Position numbers and translations under genes: made by a program. Below are positions 27,642-37,346 of a stretch of DNA of 64,000 nt, piece by piece; the stretch's first letter is position 1, and each line of letters starts with the position of its first letter. Source of the DNA: Chryseobacterium taiwanense (lineage in GTDB: Bacteria; Bacteroidota; Bacteroidia; Flavobacteriales; Weeksellaceae); assembly GCF_000813825.1 (NCBI RefSeq), contig NZ_JWTA01000004.1, positions 248,001 to 312,000 of the forward strand. The letters are read 5' to 3'. Under the pieces are notes generated by a model, which was given only the letters and a program-made list of their open reading frames with translations, was not told the origin of the DNA and made no database searches.

Positions 27642-28727
27642 TTACTCGGCATACAGATCCAGATTCGACATTACTTTTTCAGGGTTCTGGTATTTTGAAC
27701 TGATCGTCTGATTCTCCTGAACCATTCTAAGACCATCCAAAAGGATTCTTTCGTCCTTTCCAAGACCTGAAGCTACAACATACAAATGCGGTAATTCGGC
27801 AGCAATTTTTATTTCTCTTGCTTTTACTTTGTTGTCTTTTGTGATCACGTAGACATATTTCTTCTCTAATTCTTCAAAAGTCGCTTTCTGAGGAATCATC
27901 AAGGCGTTTGCATAAGGTGATGTAATCACAACATTTCCGGTTTCACCAAATCTCAATAATCCTTTTGGATTCGGGAAAGTAGCTCTGTAAGCGATGTTTC
28001 CGGTTTCGTTATCGAAATCAGATTCTATGGTTTCCACAACACCGTCCTGAGTAAATTCTTTTCCGTTGGCCATTCTCAGACGAACATGCATCTGATCATT
28101 GGTTGTTCTCTCACTCATCTGATTCAGATATTCCGCCTCAGGAACATTGAAATACACCCACATTTTGCTGTTGTCTGACAGCTCGGTAATCAATTCCCCA
28201 TCATCTACCAAACTTCCTTTTCTCACGTGTAATCTTCCAACAATTCCAGTAAAAGGAGCGCGGATCTCCGTGAAACCTAAGTGGGTATTGGTTGAGGAAA
28301 GCTCAGCTTTAGCTTTTTCATATCTTGCTTTTGCCATTGCCATTTCCTGAGGCGCAACAATGTCTTTAACTGCAAGATTTTTAGTGTTTTGATATTCGAT
28401 TTCGGCGTATTTTGCTTCTGCTTTGGCACGATTTACATCAGATTCATATAAATTAGGCATAATTTTAAACAAAAGTTGTCCTTTCTGAACAAACTGCCCT
28501 TCATCTACATAAATCCCCTGAATATATCCTTTTTCCTGAGCACGAAGCTCAATGTGATTGATCGAACGGATTTGCGCTACATAATCTTTATCGATTAAGG
28601 TATCCTTTACAAGCGGACTCGTCACATTGAAAGAGCTTGCTTCTTTCTTTTCTTTTTTCTCAGAATTGCAGCTTAGACACAACAGAATAAGGCATAGATT
28701 TATATACATGAGACTTTTCTTGACCAT
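27642..28727 (-). CDS. RND periplasmic adaptor (membrane fusion protein), pump 1
   Basis: A 361-residue lipoprotein with lipobox LLCLSC (Cys20). It has the HlyD/AcrA layout: a barrel-sandwich half motif QEKGYIQGIYVDEGQFVQKG near 65-84, a coiled-coil hairpin (about 95-140), the second half motif with EIRAPFTGIVGRL, then a beta-barrel and membrane-proximal part. It links the RND pump to the outer-membrane factor. It is the first gene of the minus strand operon MFP-RND-OMF; there are two possible ATG starts (28727 and six codons later), both leaving the lipobox intact. Confidence 0.9.
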   Translation of the reverse strand: MVKKSLMYINLCLILLCLSCNSEKKEKKEASSFNVTSPLVKDTLIDKDYVAQIRSINHIELRAQEKGYIQGIYVDEGQFVQKGQLLFKIMPNLYESDVNRAKAEAKYAEIEYQNTKNLAVKDIVAPQEMAMAKARYEKAKAELSSTNTHLGFTEIRAPFTGIVGRLHVRKGSLVDDGELITELSDNSKMWVYFNVPEAEYLNQMSERTTNDQMHVRLRMANGKEFTQDGVVETIESDFDNETGNIAYRATFPNPKGLLRFGETGNVVITSPYANALMIPQKATFEELEKKYVYVITKDNKVKAREIKIAAELPHLYVVASGLGKDERILLDGLRMVQENQTISSKYQNPEKVMSNLDLYAE

Positions 28728-28828
28728 GATAATAATTTTTATAATATTTTAAAATTGAAAAATAGAGTTACCGGTTTTCAGAACGAATCATGAAAACCTT
28801 ATAGTTTTTCGGAAAAAGTATTATAAAA

Positions 28829-29287
28829 TCACAGTCGGATGACCCTGTACTGGATGTACAGATCATCTGTAAGAGTTTTTAAAAGTCTAGAATGAGAAAG
28901 TGAGACAGCAATTTTCCTGTCATGAAATACAGTGACATAATCCGAGATCAAATGCCAGAAACCTTCTCTGAAAAGCATGAGCAATTCTGAAGAAGCAGAA
29001 GTTTCTACATTTTCATCATTTTCGGTATCGTTTTCGGAAAGATTAGCACGGATTTTATTATAACGAGGGTGCTCAATACTGTATAAATCATCTTTTCCGT
29101 ACTCTTTAGCAAATACAGTAAACTCTTCTGCACTGTTGTCCTGCTTTGTGAGAATATCTGTTGTAAATTGGAAATCAGGGGAAATATCGGTAGAAATATA
29201 CTGCTGCATTTGCCCATAATACAAACCTAATACGGTAAGTAATACAAACAGCAAGCTGTATAAATATTGGTGAAACCTCCCTTTCAT
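28829..29287 (-). CDS. Uncharacterised protein with N-terminal membrane segment
   Basis: A 152-residue protein I do not recognise. Residues about 7-27 are hydrophobic (YLYSLLFVLLTVLGLYYG) and could be a signal anchor. The middle is acidic, with a run rich in N, D and E around 82-95, and the C-terminus is a helical stretch. It lies 101 bases upstream of the pump 1 adaptor gene on the same strand, so it may be the first gene of that operon or have its own promoter. No motif suggests a function. Confidence 0.55.
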   Translation of the reverse strand: MKGRFHQYLYSLLFVLLTVLGLYYGQMQQYISTDISPDFQFTTDILTKQDNSAEEFTVFAKEYGKDDLYSIEHPRYNKIRANLSENDTENDENVETSASSELLMLFREGFWHLISDYVTVFHDRKIAVSLSHSRLLKTLTDDLYIQYRVIRL

Positions 29288-29473
29288 GTTAGTGACAAAG
29301 GTAAGTAATCTTCAAAAGGACAGCAAATCATTAACTTATTAAAAATTGTTAAAATAAATAACAAAAATTCATTGACTTTGTTATTAATAGCCTTTTTATA
29401 CTATACAAATTTATTCATACAAAACAATTAGAACCATTTGAAGTCATACTTTTAAAAATCTGCAATCAATATA

Positions 29474-29507
29474 AAACGGAAAACGCATTAAAAAATGCCT
29501 TTTCCGT
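29474..29507 (-). terminator. Probable terminator after the DUF2652-like gene
   Basis: A long hairpin: ACGGAAAA at 29476-29483 and GCATT at 29485-29489 pair with AATGC at 29494-29498 and TTTTCCGT at 29500-29507 (one C-C mismatch, loop of four As). In the minus direction it is followed by UUUUAU. Confidence 0.65.
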
Positions 29508-29566
29508 CAGAGTGAATCTTTGAAGCTTCAAGACTTTTCAGAATAAATTCGGAATTCATACGTTTT

Positions 29567-30106
29567 TCAATTTAAAAAATACTCAATGCCACCAACGTCA
29601 GAAAGCTGCATATACTCACTTATTTCTACACTTTCTATTCTCTCTAAGAACGAGTTGCTAAACAAGGCATAAGAAGGCTGTTTTGCAAGATTATTCTTCA
29701 GCATTTGATGAGCCTCTATCACTGGCTTTCCATATAATTTCTTGAAACTTCCAATATTGTATTGTGAAAACTTTCCATAGTGTACAACGAATTTTAATGA
29801 CAATTCAATGGTGGTATTCAACATTTCGTTCAGCTCCAGAATTTTCATGTTAAAAGCGCTCCTCATCATCCGAAGGATCTTAGAAACTTTTTGATAGGAC
29901 GGGTTTTGATCGTATTTATAAAAAAGAATCGCATCGCCCTCGATTTCAGAAATATCAAAATATCTATTGTTCACATCAATCAAAATAGAAAGGAGTTGTC
30001 TTACAATATATTCTCCGGTATAAAGCTTGGTATTGAACACAAATTCAGTAAATCCGCTGAAATCGGGAATCAAAATGATTCCATCTCTAACATTTGTATT
30101 CTCCAT
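29567..30106 (-). CDS. DUF2652-type protein with degenerate cyclase fold
   Basis: A 179-residue protein that keeps two landmarks of class III nucleotide cyclases: the metal-binding segment PDFSGFT (Asp15) and the EGDAILFY hairpin (Asp59). The later motif where true cyclases have an Asn and Arg for catalysis reads YGKPVIEAHQ, so those residues appear to be lost. I therefore read it as a non-catalytic relative of the kind called DUF2652 in Bacteroidota. It lies between the two RND operons on the same strand, in its own transcription unit bounded by hairpins on both sides. Function unknown. Confidence 0.6.
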   Translation of the reverse strand: MENTNVRDGIILIPDFSGFTEFVFNTKLYTGEYIVRQLLSILIDVNNRYFDISEIEGDAILFYKYDQNPSYQKVSKILRMMRSAFNMKILELNEMLNTTIELSLKFVVHYGKFSQYNIGSFKKLYGKPVIEAHQMLKNNLAKQPSYALFSNSFLERIESVEISEYMQLSDVGGIEYFLN

Positions 30107-30119
30107 ATTAATTGGGGTT

Positions 30120-30155
30120 AAAAACCTGTTACATTCTAAAACGTAACAGGTTTCA
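30120..30155 (-). terminator. Terminator of the second RND pump operon
   Basis: A perfect 11-bp stem, AAACCTGTTAC at 30122-30132 and GTAACAGGTTT at 30143-30153, with a 10-base loop; a U run follows in the minus direction. Confidence 0.85.
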
Positions 30156-30162
30156 TTTTACT

Positions 30163-31581
30163 CTATTGCCATCCTCCACCAACTGAACGGTAAAGGGTTG
30201 TTATCGCATTTAATCGCTGAGTTTTCAGAGAAGCCAGATCTAGTTCGGTTTGCAGTTTATTGGTTTGAGCTAAAATCACCTCAACATAAGTCGCTGAATT
30301 GTATTTAAATAAAACATCCGCTTTATGAACCGCTTCATTAGATTTTTTTACTAAACCTTCCGCAATCTTCTGCTGTTCTTCTAATTTTTGAATCTGCACC
30401 AAAGCATCTGAAACTTCACCCACAGCTTTTAAAACCGATTGTTTAAAGTTGATTTCAGCTTGTTCTGACACAATTTTTGACTGTTCATATTGCGTTTTCA
30501 ATTGCTTTCCGTTCAAGATTGGTTGTGCTAAAGTTCCAACCACAGAACCGAAAAGCGAACCCGGAATATTAAACCAATTACTTGCCTTAAAAGCATTCAA
30601 ACCACCTTGAGCCGTGATATTGAAAGACGGATACATATTTCCTTTCGCTACATTGATAGAAGAAATACTTCTTTTCACATCTAATTCAGCGCTTTTAATA
30701 TCGGGTCTGTAACTTAACAATTCGGAAGGAATTCCAGTTGCAATATTATCGGGTGATTGAACATTATTTAAACTTGCACTTCTTTCAATTTTATCAGGCA
30801 TGGAACCTGTTAAAATACTTAAAGCATTTTCCTGAGTCGTAATTGAGCTTTCAATCGCCGGAATTGATTTTAAGATCTGATCTTTTACAATTTCCTGCTG
30901 CTGAACAGCTAAAGCTGTGGTTAAACCTAATTCTTGTTGTTTGGCTAAAAACTTTAAGGTATTATCGGAATAGGTCAGGTTTGATTTCGTAATTTCCAAT
31001 TGCGTATCAAGCATCAACAAATTATAATATCCTTGAACAACCGTAGCAACCAATTGTGTCTTAACCGCTTTTGCTGCTTCCTGAGTTTTCAGATAATCTG
31101 CTAAAGCCTGTTCTTTTCTGCCTTTAATTTTACCCCAAATATCAGCTTCCCACGAAATATTAATGGAAGTTGTATAATCTTGTGTGTATTTGCTTCCTAG
31201 AAACTGTCCTGCCATTACCCCATTCATACTGTTATCAGAAGGTCGGTTGATACTTGCATTGGCAATAGTTGCGCTCACCGTCGGAACATTTCCCCATTTA
31301 CTTTGATTATATGCTAATGAAGCAAATTCGATCTGTTTTAAAGCAACCTGTAGATCATTATTCTGAGCCATTGCTTTATCAATCAAACTTACCAAAACAG
31401 GATCTTTGAAAAAGTCTTTATAACTGATTTTTGCAATATTTTCATTGTGATCAGCTACGATACTGTCGCTTCTGAAGGCTTCAGGCATTTTCACTTCGGG
31501 CTGTTCATATTTCTGAACTTTACAGGCAATAGCCGTTCCCGAAATCAATGCGATATATGCTATATTTTTAATTGAATTCAT
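30163..31581 (-). CDS. RND efflux outer-membrane factor (NodT/OprM type), pump 2
   Basis: A 472-residue lipoprotein from the ATG at 31581, chosen because it gives a clean signal peptide ending in the lipobox AIAC (Cys20); a longer reading would need a TTG start and overlap the pump gene. It has the repeated TolC-family coiled-coil halves, with the PDIKSAELDVKRS segment in the second. It forms the outer-membrane exit of pump 2. It starts 17 bases after the RND gene stop and is last in the operon. Overall similarity to the pump 1 factor is only moderate. Confidence 0.9.
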   Translation of the reverse strand: MNSIKNIAYIALISGTAIACKVQKYEQPEVKMPEAFRSDSIVADHNENIAKISYKDFFKDPVLVSLIDKAMAQNNDLQVALKQIEFASLAYNQSKWGNVPTVSATIANASINRPSDNSMNGVMAGQFLGSKYTQDYTTSINISWEADIWGKIKGRKEQALADYLKTQEAAKAVKTQLVATVVQGYYNLLMLDTQLEITKSNLTYSDNTLKFLAKQQELGLTTALAVQQQEIVKDQILKSIPAIESSITTQENALSILTGSMPDKIERSASLNNVQSPDNIATGIPSELLSYRPDIKSAELDVKRSISSINVAKGNMYPSFNITAQGGLNAFKASNWFNIPGSLFGSVVGTLAQPILNGKQLKTQYEQSKIVSEQAEINFKQSVLKAVGEVSDALVQIQKLEEQQKIAEGLVKKSNEAVHKADVLFKYNSATYVEVILAQTNKLQTELDLASLKTQRLNAITTLYRSVGGGWQ

Positions 31582-31598
31582 TTTAAAAATCATTTGAA

Positions 31599-34500
31599 TT
31601 AATATTCCCAATCGGCTTCTGTTACTACTCTACCATTGATTTTCTCATGTAATGCTTGAAACACCACAAACAGAACAGGAACCACGAAAACTCCTAAGAT
31701 CGTTCCGAATAACATTCCCGAAATCGCAGCATAACCGATGGAAAGGTTACCCATGGCGGAAGGTCCTACCACGAAAACCAATGGAACCAAACCTGTTATG
31801 AATGCTAATGAAGTCATCAAAATCGGACGAAAACGTGCTTTTGCTCCTTCTACTGCCGAAGCAATCAAACTTTTTCCTGCTCTACGTCTCTGGATGGCAA
31901 ATTCTACGATAAGGATCCCGTTTTTCGCCAATAGACCAATCAACATCACCAAAGCGATCTGCACATAAATATTGTTGGATAATTCTGCAAATGTAATTCC
32001 CACAAATACCCCTGATAAACCAACCGGAATTGCGATCAATACAGCAAAAGGAAGAATATAACTTTCATATTGTGCAGATAAAAGGAAGAATACAAACACG
32101 ATACATAATCCGAAGATCATCACCGACTGCGAGCTTGAACCCGCTTCCTCACGGCTCATTCCTTTGTAATCATACGTATATCCAGGAGGAAGAACCTGCT
32201 TGCTCACTTCTTCAATCGCCGCCATTGCTTGTCCCGTACTGAATCCAGGAGCCGGCATTACCGTTAAATTCGAGGAGTTGAATAAGTTGAAACGGTCAAC
32301 CACTTCTGCACCGGTTACTTGTCTCAAACTCACCAAAGTATTCACTGGAACCATTTCGCCAGAACTGTTTTTCACAAAAATTCCGTTCAAAGATTCTTTA
32401 TCCTGTCTGGTTTCCGGAGTAGATTGTACCAAAACTCTGTAATATTTCCCGAATCTGTTAAAATCCGAAGACTGAATACTTCCATAATAGCCCTGCATTA
32501 CACCCAAAACATCGGAAACACTTACGCCAAGTTGCGCCACTTTTACTTCATCAACGACAACCTCAAACTGAGGGTAAGAAACATCAAAAGTTGTAAATGC
32601 CACTGCAACTTCAGGTCTCTGCATTAAAGCACCCATCATTCCGTAAGAGATATTTCCTAAATTCTGAAGTTCACCGTTTGTTCTGTCCTGTAGCACCAAT
32701 TCCATTCCGCTGGTATTCCCGAAACCATCAACGGTTGGTGTATTGATTACCAAGAAATTTGCTCTTTTATCCTGAGAAAGCATTCCCTGAACCTGACCGA
32801 TAATATCGTTGATATTGCTTACCTGACCTCTTTCTTTACCATTTTTCAGTTTAACGAAAATAGAAGCTGCCGAAGAAGACATCGAACCACTGAAAAGGTT
32901 TAATCCATCTACAGAAATCACTTTATCAACTGCAGGATTTTTCATCAATTTATCTTCCGTATCCGAAACCACTTTCGACGTTCTGTCTTTAGAAGCTCCC
33001 GGAGCCAGATTTGCGGTTACAATGATAAAACTCTGATCTTCATCTGGAATAAATCCTTTTGGTGTAGTCATAGACATCCAAGCAAATAGTCCACCGAATA
33101 CCAAAACAATGATTAATGCAATCCACTTTCTTTTTAATAAAAATAAAACAGCTTTTCCGTAACGGAATGTCAGTTTGTTGAAACTCGCATTAAATACGGC
33201 AAAGAAACGGTCTTTGAAATTCATTTTTTCATGAGAACCTGCATGGTGTTGTTTTAAGAAAATCGCACACAAAGCAGGGCTTAAGGTCAATGCATTAATT
33301 GCTGAAATCACAATAGCAATCGCTAACGTTAAAGCAAACTGCTGATAAAACAATCCTGTCGAGCCACTCATAAACGCTACCGGAACGAATACGGCAGACA
33401 TAATTAAGGTAATCGAAACAATCGCTCCCGTGATCTCACTCATCGCCGACATGGTCGCGGCTCTCGGGTTCAGCTTTTTGTGTTCCATTTTAGCATGAAC
33501 CGCTTCCACGACGACAATGGCGTCATCCACCACAATACCAATGGCCAGTACAAGGGCAAATAACGTCAATATATTGATTGAGAACCCGAAAATTTTCATA
33601 AAGAAGAACGTTCCCACAATGGAAACCGGAACCGCAATCGCCGGAATCAGTGTTGAACGGAAATCTTGTAAGAAGATATATACCACGATAAATACAAGGA
33701 TAAACGCCTCAATCAACGTGTGAATTACCTGCTCTATTGATTGGTCTAAGGCATCTTTAGTAGCATACGGAATCTCGTAAGCCATTCCTTGTGGAAAAGA
33801 TTTCTCCAATTCTTTCATTCTTTGCTGAAGGGCAATCTGCACTTCATTGGCATTCGATCCCGCCATCTGGAAGATCGCCATCGTTACAGATGCTTTCTTA
33901 TTATATTTCGAAGCTACGGTATAACTGTATGCTCCAAATTCTACTTTCGCAACATCTTTTAATTTTAAAACAGAACCATCACTTAATGCTTTGATTGTAA
34001 TATTTTCATATTGTTCAGGTTCTGTAAATTTCCCTTTGTAACGAAGGACATATTCCATCGCTTCTTTACTCCTTTCCCCGAATCTTCCAGGTGCTGCTTC
34101 TAAGTTTTGAGACTGGATCGCTCTTGAAACATCGGAAGGTGTTAAATTATAGGAAGTCAGTTTATTCGGATCCAGCCAAACTCTCATTGAATAATCCTTA
34201 TTTCCGTACACCATCGCATCTCCTACTCCTTTTACTCTTTTTAATTCCGGAACGATGTTAATTTTCGCATAGTTTTCAAGGAAAAGATCGTCCATTGTAC
34301 CATCTTTACTCGTTAAGGAAACCATGGCAATCATACTGTTCTGTCTTTTCACTGTGGTAATTCCCGCCTGAACCACCTCAGAAGGAAGCTGGTTGGTTAC
34401 CTGAGCTACTCTATTCTGAACGTTGATTGCTGCCTGATCTGGATCTGTCCCCAGTTTAAAAATAACAGTAATGGATAATGAACCGTCGTTACTCGCCGTA

Positions 34501-34739
34501 GAGGTAATATAATCCATATTTTCTACCCCATTGATCGCATTTTCCAATGGTGGTGCAACCGATCTTGCAATCGTTTCTGCATTGGCTCCGGGATAAGCTG
34601 CCGTTACCATGACGGTAGGCGGTGCGATATCCGGAAATTTCGTAATCGGCAGACTTACCATTCCGACGATACCCAAAATAACAAGCAATACGGAGATAAC
34701 CGTCGCCAGTACGGGTCTTTTTATAATTTTCTTTAACAT
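31599..34739 (-). CDS. RND multidrug efflux transporter (HAE1/AcrB type), pump 2
   Basis: A 1046-residue full-length HAE1 pump with twelve predicted helices and two large periplasmic loops. The TM4 motif reads GIVVDDAIVVVEAV, keeping both proton-relay aspartates, unlike pump 1. TM10 contains GLLAKNGILI with the relay lysine. The N-terminus (KRPVLATVISVLLVILG) and the loop motif PGANAETIARSVAPPLE are typical. Likely exports several hydrophobic compounds. It is placed 9 bases after the adaptor gene. Confidence 0.92.
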   Translation of the reverse strand: MLKKIIKRPVLATVISVLLVILGIVGMVSLPITKFPDIAPPTVMVTAAYPGANAETIARSVAPPLENAINGVENMDYITSTASNDGSLSITVIFKLGTDPDQAAINVQNRVAQVTNQLPSEVVQAGITTVKRQNSMIAMVSLTSKDGTMDDLFLENYAKINIVPELKRVKGVGDAMVYGNKDYSMRVWLDPNKLTSYNLTPSDVSRAIQSQNLEAAPGRFGERSKEAMEYVLRYKGKFTEPEQYENITIKALSDGSVLKLKDVAKVEFGAYSYTVASKYNKKASVTMAIFQMAGSNANEVQIALQQRMKELEKSFPQGMAYEIPYATKDALDQSIEQVIHTLIEAFILVFIVVYIFLQDFRSTLIPAIAVPVSIVGTFFFMKIFGFSINILTLFALVLAIGIVVDDAIVVVEAVHAKMEHKKLNPRAATMSAMSEITGAIVSITLIMSAVFVPVAFMSGSTGLFYQQFALTLAIAIVISAINALTLSPALCAIFLKQHHAGSHEKMNFKDRFFAVFNASFNKLTFRYGKAVLFLLKRKWIALIIVLVFGGLFAWMSMTTPKGFIPDEDQSFIIVTANLAPGASKDRTSKVVSDTEDKLMKNPAVDKVISVDGLNLFSGSMSSSAASIFVKLKNGKERGQVSNINDIIGQVQGMLSQDKRANFLVINTPTVDGFGNTSGMELVLQDRTNGELQNLGNISYGMMGALMQRPEVAVAFTTFDVSYPQFEVVVDEVKVAQLGVSVSDVLGVMQGYYGSIQSSDFNRFGKYYRVLVQSTPETRQDKESLNGIFVKNSSGEMVPVNTLVSLRQVTGAEVVDRFNLFNSSNLTVMPAPGFSTGQAMAAIEEVSKQVLPPGYTYDYKGMSREEAGSSSQSVMIFGLCIVFVFFLLSAQYESYILPFAVLIAIPVGLSGVFVGITFAELSNNIYVQIALVMLIGLLAKNGILIVEFAIQRRRAGKSLIASAVEGAKARFRPILMTSLAFITGLVPLVFVVGPSAMGNLSIGYAAISGMLFGTILGVFVVPVLFVVFQALHEKINGRVVTEADWEY

Positions 34740-34748
34740 GATTTTTTC

Positions 34749-35894
34749 TTACGATTTTTTCGGTTGGGCCGCTTTCTTTTGTGCAACTACTGGAGTTCCC
34801 GGCTGTAGTCTGTCGAAGCCAGTAACAATGTATTGATCTCCACCTTTCAACCCTTTTGATATGATGAAATTATCTCCTGCCTTTCCGCTCACTTCAATCG
34901 GAAGCATGGCCGCTTTTCCGTCTTTAATGGTGAATACAAACGTTTTATCCTGAATGGTTCTTGTAGAAGCGATCGGCAATAAAATAACGTTGCTATAGAA
35001 CTGATCTAATACAATTTTTCCTGTATTTCCGCTTCTTAAAAGGTTTTTAGGATTGGAGAATTTTGCTCTTAATGTGATAGAACCCGTTGTTTTGTTAAAC
35101 TGCCCTTCAACCGCATCAATCTTCCCTTTTTCCTCGTACTTTTCACCGCCTGAAAGCAATAGAGAAACCATCGGCGTATTTTTAATGATCTCGTTGATGC
35201 TGCTTCCTTCCGTTTGTCTCTGGAAATTATTGAAATCATTTTCACTCATGCTGAAATAGATATAAACATCATGAATATCCGACAATAATGTAATTGCTTC
35301 CTGATTTGAAGGCGTCATCAAACTTCCCAGACGATAATTGAATCTCCCAATATATCCGCTCACCGGAGCTTTTATCGTTGAGAAATTAAGATTGATCTTC
35401 GTCGATTCAATCGTAGACATTGACTGGCTTACCGCTCCTCTTGCCGCATTATAAGCCGCTTCTGCTTCCTTCACTTGAATATCCGAAACCATTTTATTTC
35501 TGAATAATTCCTTTTTTCGGTCTAAATCTATTTTAGACGTTGAAAGATTTGCTTGTGCCGTAATCAGTGCTGCCTGAGCACTTTTTAATTGTTCCTGAAA
35601 AACACGATCCTCAATTTTGAACAATGCCTGTCCCGCTGTCACGAAATCTCCTTCGTCCACGAAAATTTTGCTTAAATATCCTGTAACCTGCGGACGGATT
35701 TCAACATTCGAAACGCCTTCTATAGAAGCAGCATATTCTCTTGAAACAGAAGCATCTCCCTGCTTCACTATTTCTACCGGAAGTTCCGGAGCCTGCTGCT
35801 GATAAGCTTGATTTGGATTATCTTTTTTACACCCAGTAAGCACCAATAAGGTTACTCCAAGTATAATCGATTTCTGAATAGAAAATCTCTGCAT
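34749..35894 (-). CDS. RND periplasmic adaptor (membrane fusion protein), pump 2
   Basis: A 381-residue lipoprotein from the ATG at 35894, chosen because it begins a signal peptide with the lipobox LTGC; the frame is open 24 codons further but that part is basic and lacks a signal. It has the usual AcrA domains: biotinyl-lipoyl half motif RPQVTGYLSKIFVDEGDFV, a coiled-coil hairpin, the second half IKAPVSGYIGRF, and a beta-barrel. The C-terminus is basic (QKKAAQPKKS). It is the first gene of the pump 2 operon. An AraC regulator 422 bases upstream on the same strand is a possible controller. Confidence 0.9.
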   Translation of the reverse strand: MQRFSIQKSIILGVTLLVLTGCKKDNPNQAYQQQAPELPVEIVKQGDASVSREYAASIEGVSNVEIRPQVTGYLSKIFVDEGDFVTAGQALFKIEDRVFQEQLKSAQAALITAQANLSTSKIDLDRKKELFRNKMVSDIQVKEAEAAYNAARGAVSQSMSTIESTKINLNFSTIKAPVSGYIGRFNYRLGSLMTPSNQEAITLLSDIHDVYIYFSMSENDFNNFQRQTEGSSINEIIKNTPMVSLLLSGGEKYEEKGKIDAVEGQFNKTTGSITLRAKFSNPKNLLRSGNTGKIVLDQFYSNVILLPIASTRTIQDKTFVFTIKDGKAAMLPIEVSGKAGDNFIISKGLKGGDQYIVTGFDRLQPGTPVVAQKKAAQPKKS

Positions 35895-36316
35895 AACACT
35901 TTTCCTTAAAATTTTACGAGGCAAAATTCGTTTGAAAAAAGTTCTACAGAAATACTCGAAAAACACCTAAATTTGTCAAAATGACGCCTATTTTTCAGAA
36001 ATCATGAGAAATATCATATATTTACAATTTGGATGGTTATGATTTTTATATCAAATATTTTTCTTTTGTCTTAAAAACAAAAGAAACAAAAATTCAAGAC
36101 GGGAAGTTCAAGCTAAAAATGGTTTTTATTCTCTAAAAATTCTAAAACTCGTGCGAATATAATATTTGTTTTTCAATTTGATATTTGTGTCACACTCAAA
36201 CAGTAGAATTTTTTTAACGTTCATAAAATCCATTTTCTTAACGCTTTCGCTTCCTAAGTCAAAGTGAAAAACGTTAAAAATTTAGATAAAAGACATCAAT
36301 CAGATATCTTTATCTT
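35895..36316. other. 422-base intergenic region with a short hairpin repeat
   Basis: It lies between the pump 2 adaptor and an AraC gene. It holds a hairpin (TTCTTTTGT at 36061-36069 with ACAAAAGAA at 36077-36085) followed by a CAAAAATTCAAGAC-like stretch that looks like a dispersed repeat. No ORF of note. The pump promoter should lie near 35895-35990, but no clear TAnnTTTG box is seen there. Confidence 0.5.
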
Positions 36317-37234
36317 TTAATATAAATCATCTTTTTTATAATCTAACGGAGATTTTCCGGAATGTTTTTTAAAGAACTTGCTAAACGATGCCTGATCGGA
36401 AAATTTCAACTGTGTAGCCACTTCGTTTACATTGGAATTGGTATTTCGAAGTAAAATTCTTGCTTCTACTGCCAAAACCTGATGAATAATATCTCGGGGA
36501 GACTTGTGCATCGTCTTATTAATAACTTTCGTGAGATATTTTCGGCTGATAAAAAGCTGATCGGCGTAAAACTGTACATTGTGCTGCTCTTTAAAATGCT
36601 TGCGAACGAGGATAAAAAAACTTGTGGTGATTTCATCTTCGCGATACGTAACAGAATTCGGTCGGTCTGTTTTTTTAAAATGATTATCGATCTCGTAAAT
36701 AACTAACGAGAAATGATGCCAAATCATTTCATTGAAGTAATAATTGTCTTTTTCGGTGTCATTCAGAACTTTCAACTCATCGAGATGAAAATTCATTCTC
36801 CGGTAAAGATCGGGTTCGTTTCGAATAATGTTGGTAGGGTCTGAAGAAAGACTTTTAAGGACATCATTCGACTTATAATTGAAGCCGGCTTCCATAATGA
36901 AATCTAAAGAAAAGAAAATGTACTTCGCTTTATAATCATCCGATACTTTTTCTATACAAACTGTTTCTGCGATGGGAGAAAAGATAATATCCCCTTTTTC
37001 TGCTTCGTAGCTTTTATCTTCGATTCTGAAACCAATATTCCCTTTCTGGATCATAAAAACAGCAAAATAGTCGGAACGAAAAGGTTTGTTCAGCTCTACA
37101 CTGTGATTGGCTGTTTCAATCTCCATGACAACAAACTCTTTTATTCTTAAATCGAATTCTACTTCCTGAAGTAGCTCTTCAAAAGTAAAAAGTGAGATGG
37201 GATCAACAGATTTTGAGCGGGAATTACTGGCCAT
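36317..37234 (-). CDS. AraC-family transcription regulator
   Basis: A 305-residue protein from the ATG at 37234 (a TTG two codons earlier is less likely). The N-terminal part (about 50-125) is cupin-like (GNIGFRIEDKSYEAEKGDIIF); the C-terminal 100 residues are an AraC double HTH ending in FSDQASFSKFFKKHSGKSP, the family signature. A perfect 10-bp inverted repeat overlapping a TAATTTTG box lies 16 bases upstream, suggesting autoregulation. The next gene cluster in its direction of reading is RND pump 2, its most likely target. Confidence 0.88.
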   Translation of the reverse strand: MASNSRSKSVDPISLFTFEELLQEVEFDLRIKEFVVMEIETANHSVELNKPFRSDYFAVFMIQKGNIGFRIEDKSYEAEKGDIIFSPIAETVCIEKVSDDYKAKYIFFSLDFIMEAGFNYKSNDVLKSLSSDPTNIIRNEPDLYRRMNFHLDELKVLNDTEKDNYYFNEMIWHHFSLVIYEIDNHFKKTDRPNSVTYREDEITTSFFILVRKHFKEQHNVQFYADQLFISRKYLTKVINKTMHKSPRDIIHQVLAVEARILLRNTNSNVNEVATQLKFSDQASFSKFFKKHSGKSPLDYKKDDLY

Positions 37235-37249
37235 ATACAATGAGTAAAA

Positions 37250-37279
37250 AGACTAATTTCTTATTTACAAAATTAGTCT
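37250..37279 (-). promoter_or_regulatory. Inverted repeat overlapping a TAATTTTG box upstream of the AraC gene
   Basis: AGACTAATTT at 37250-37259 and AAATTAGTCT at 37270-37279 are perfect inverted arms with a 10-base spacer. On the minus strand TAATTTTG (37268-37275), a full match to TAnnTTTG, lies across the right arm. This looks like a promoter covered by an operator. Confidence 0.5.
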
Positions 37280-37289
37280 AAATTAACAC

Positions 37290-37327
37290 ATAAAAAATAT
37301 CCCTTGTTATAAATACAAGGGATATTA
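37290..37327 (-). terminator. Terminator of the amidohydrolase gene
   Basis: A perfect 12-bp stem (AATATCCCTTGT at 37296-37307 with ACAAGGGATATT at 37315-37326); on the minus strand a run of U follows. Confidence 0.9.
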
Positions 37328-37346
37328 TTAATACATCTTATGGGGA

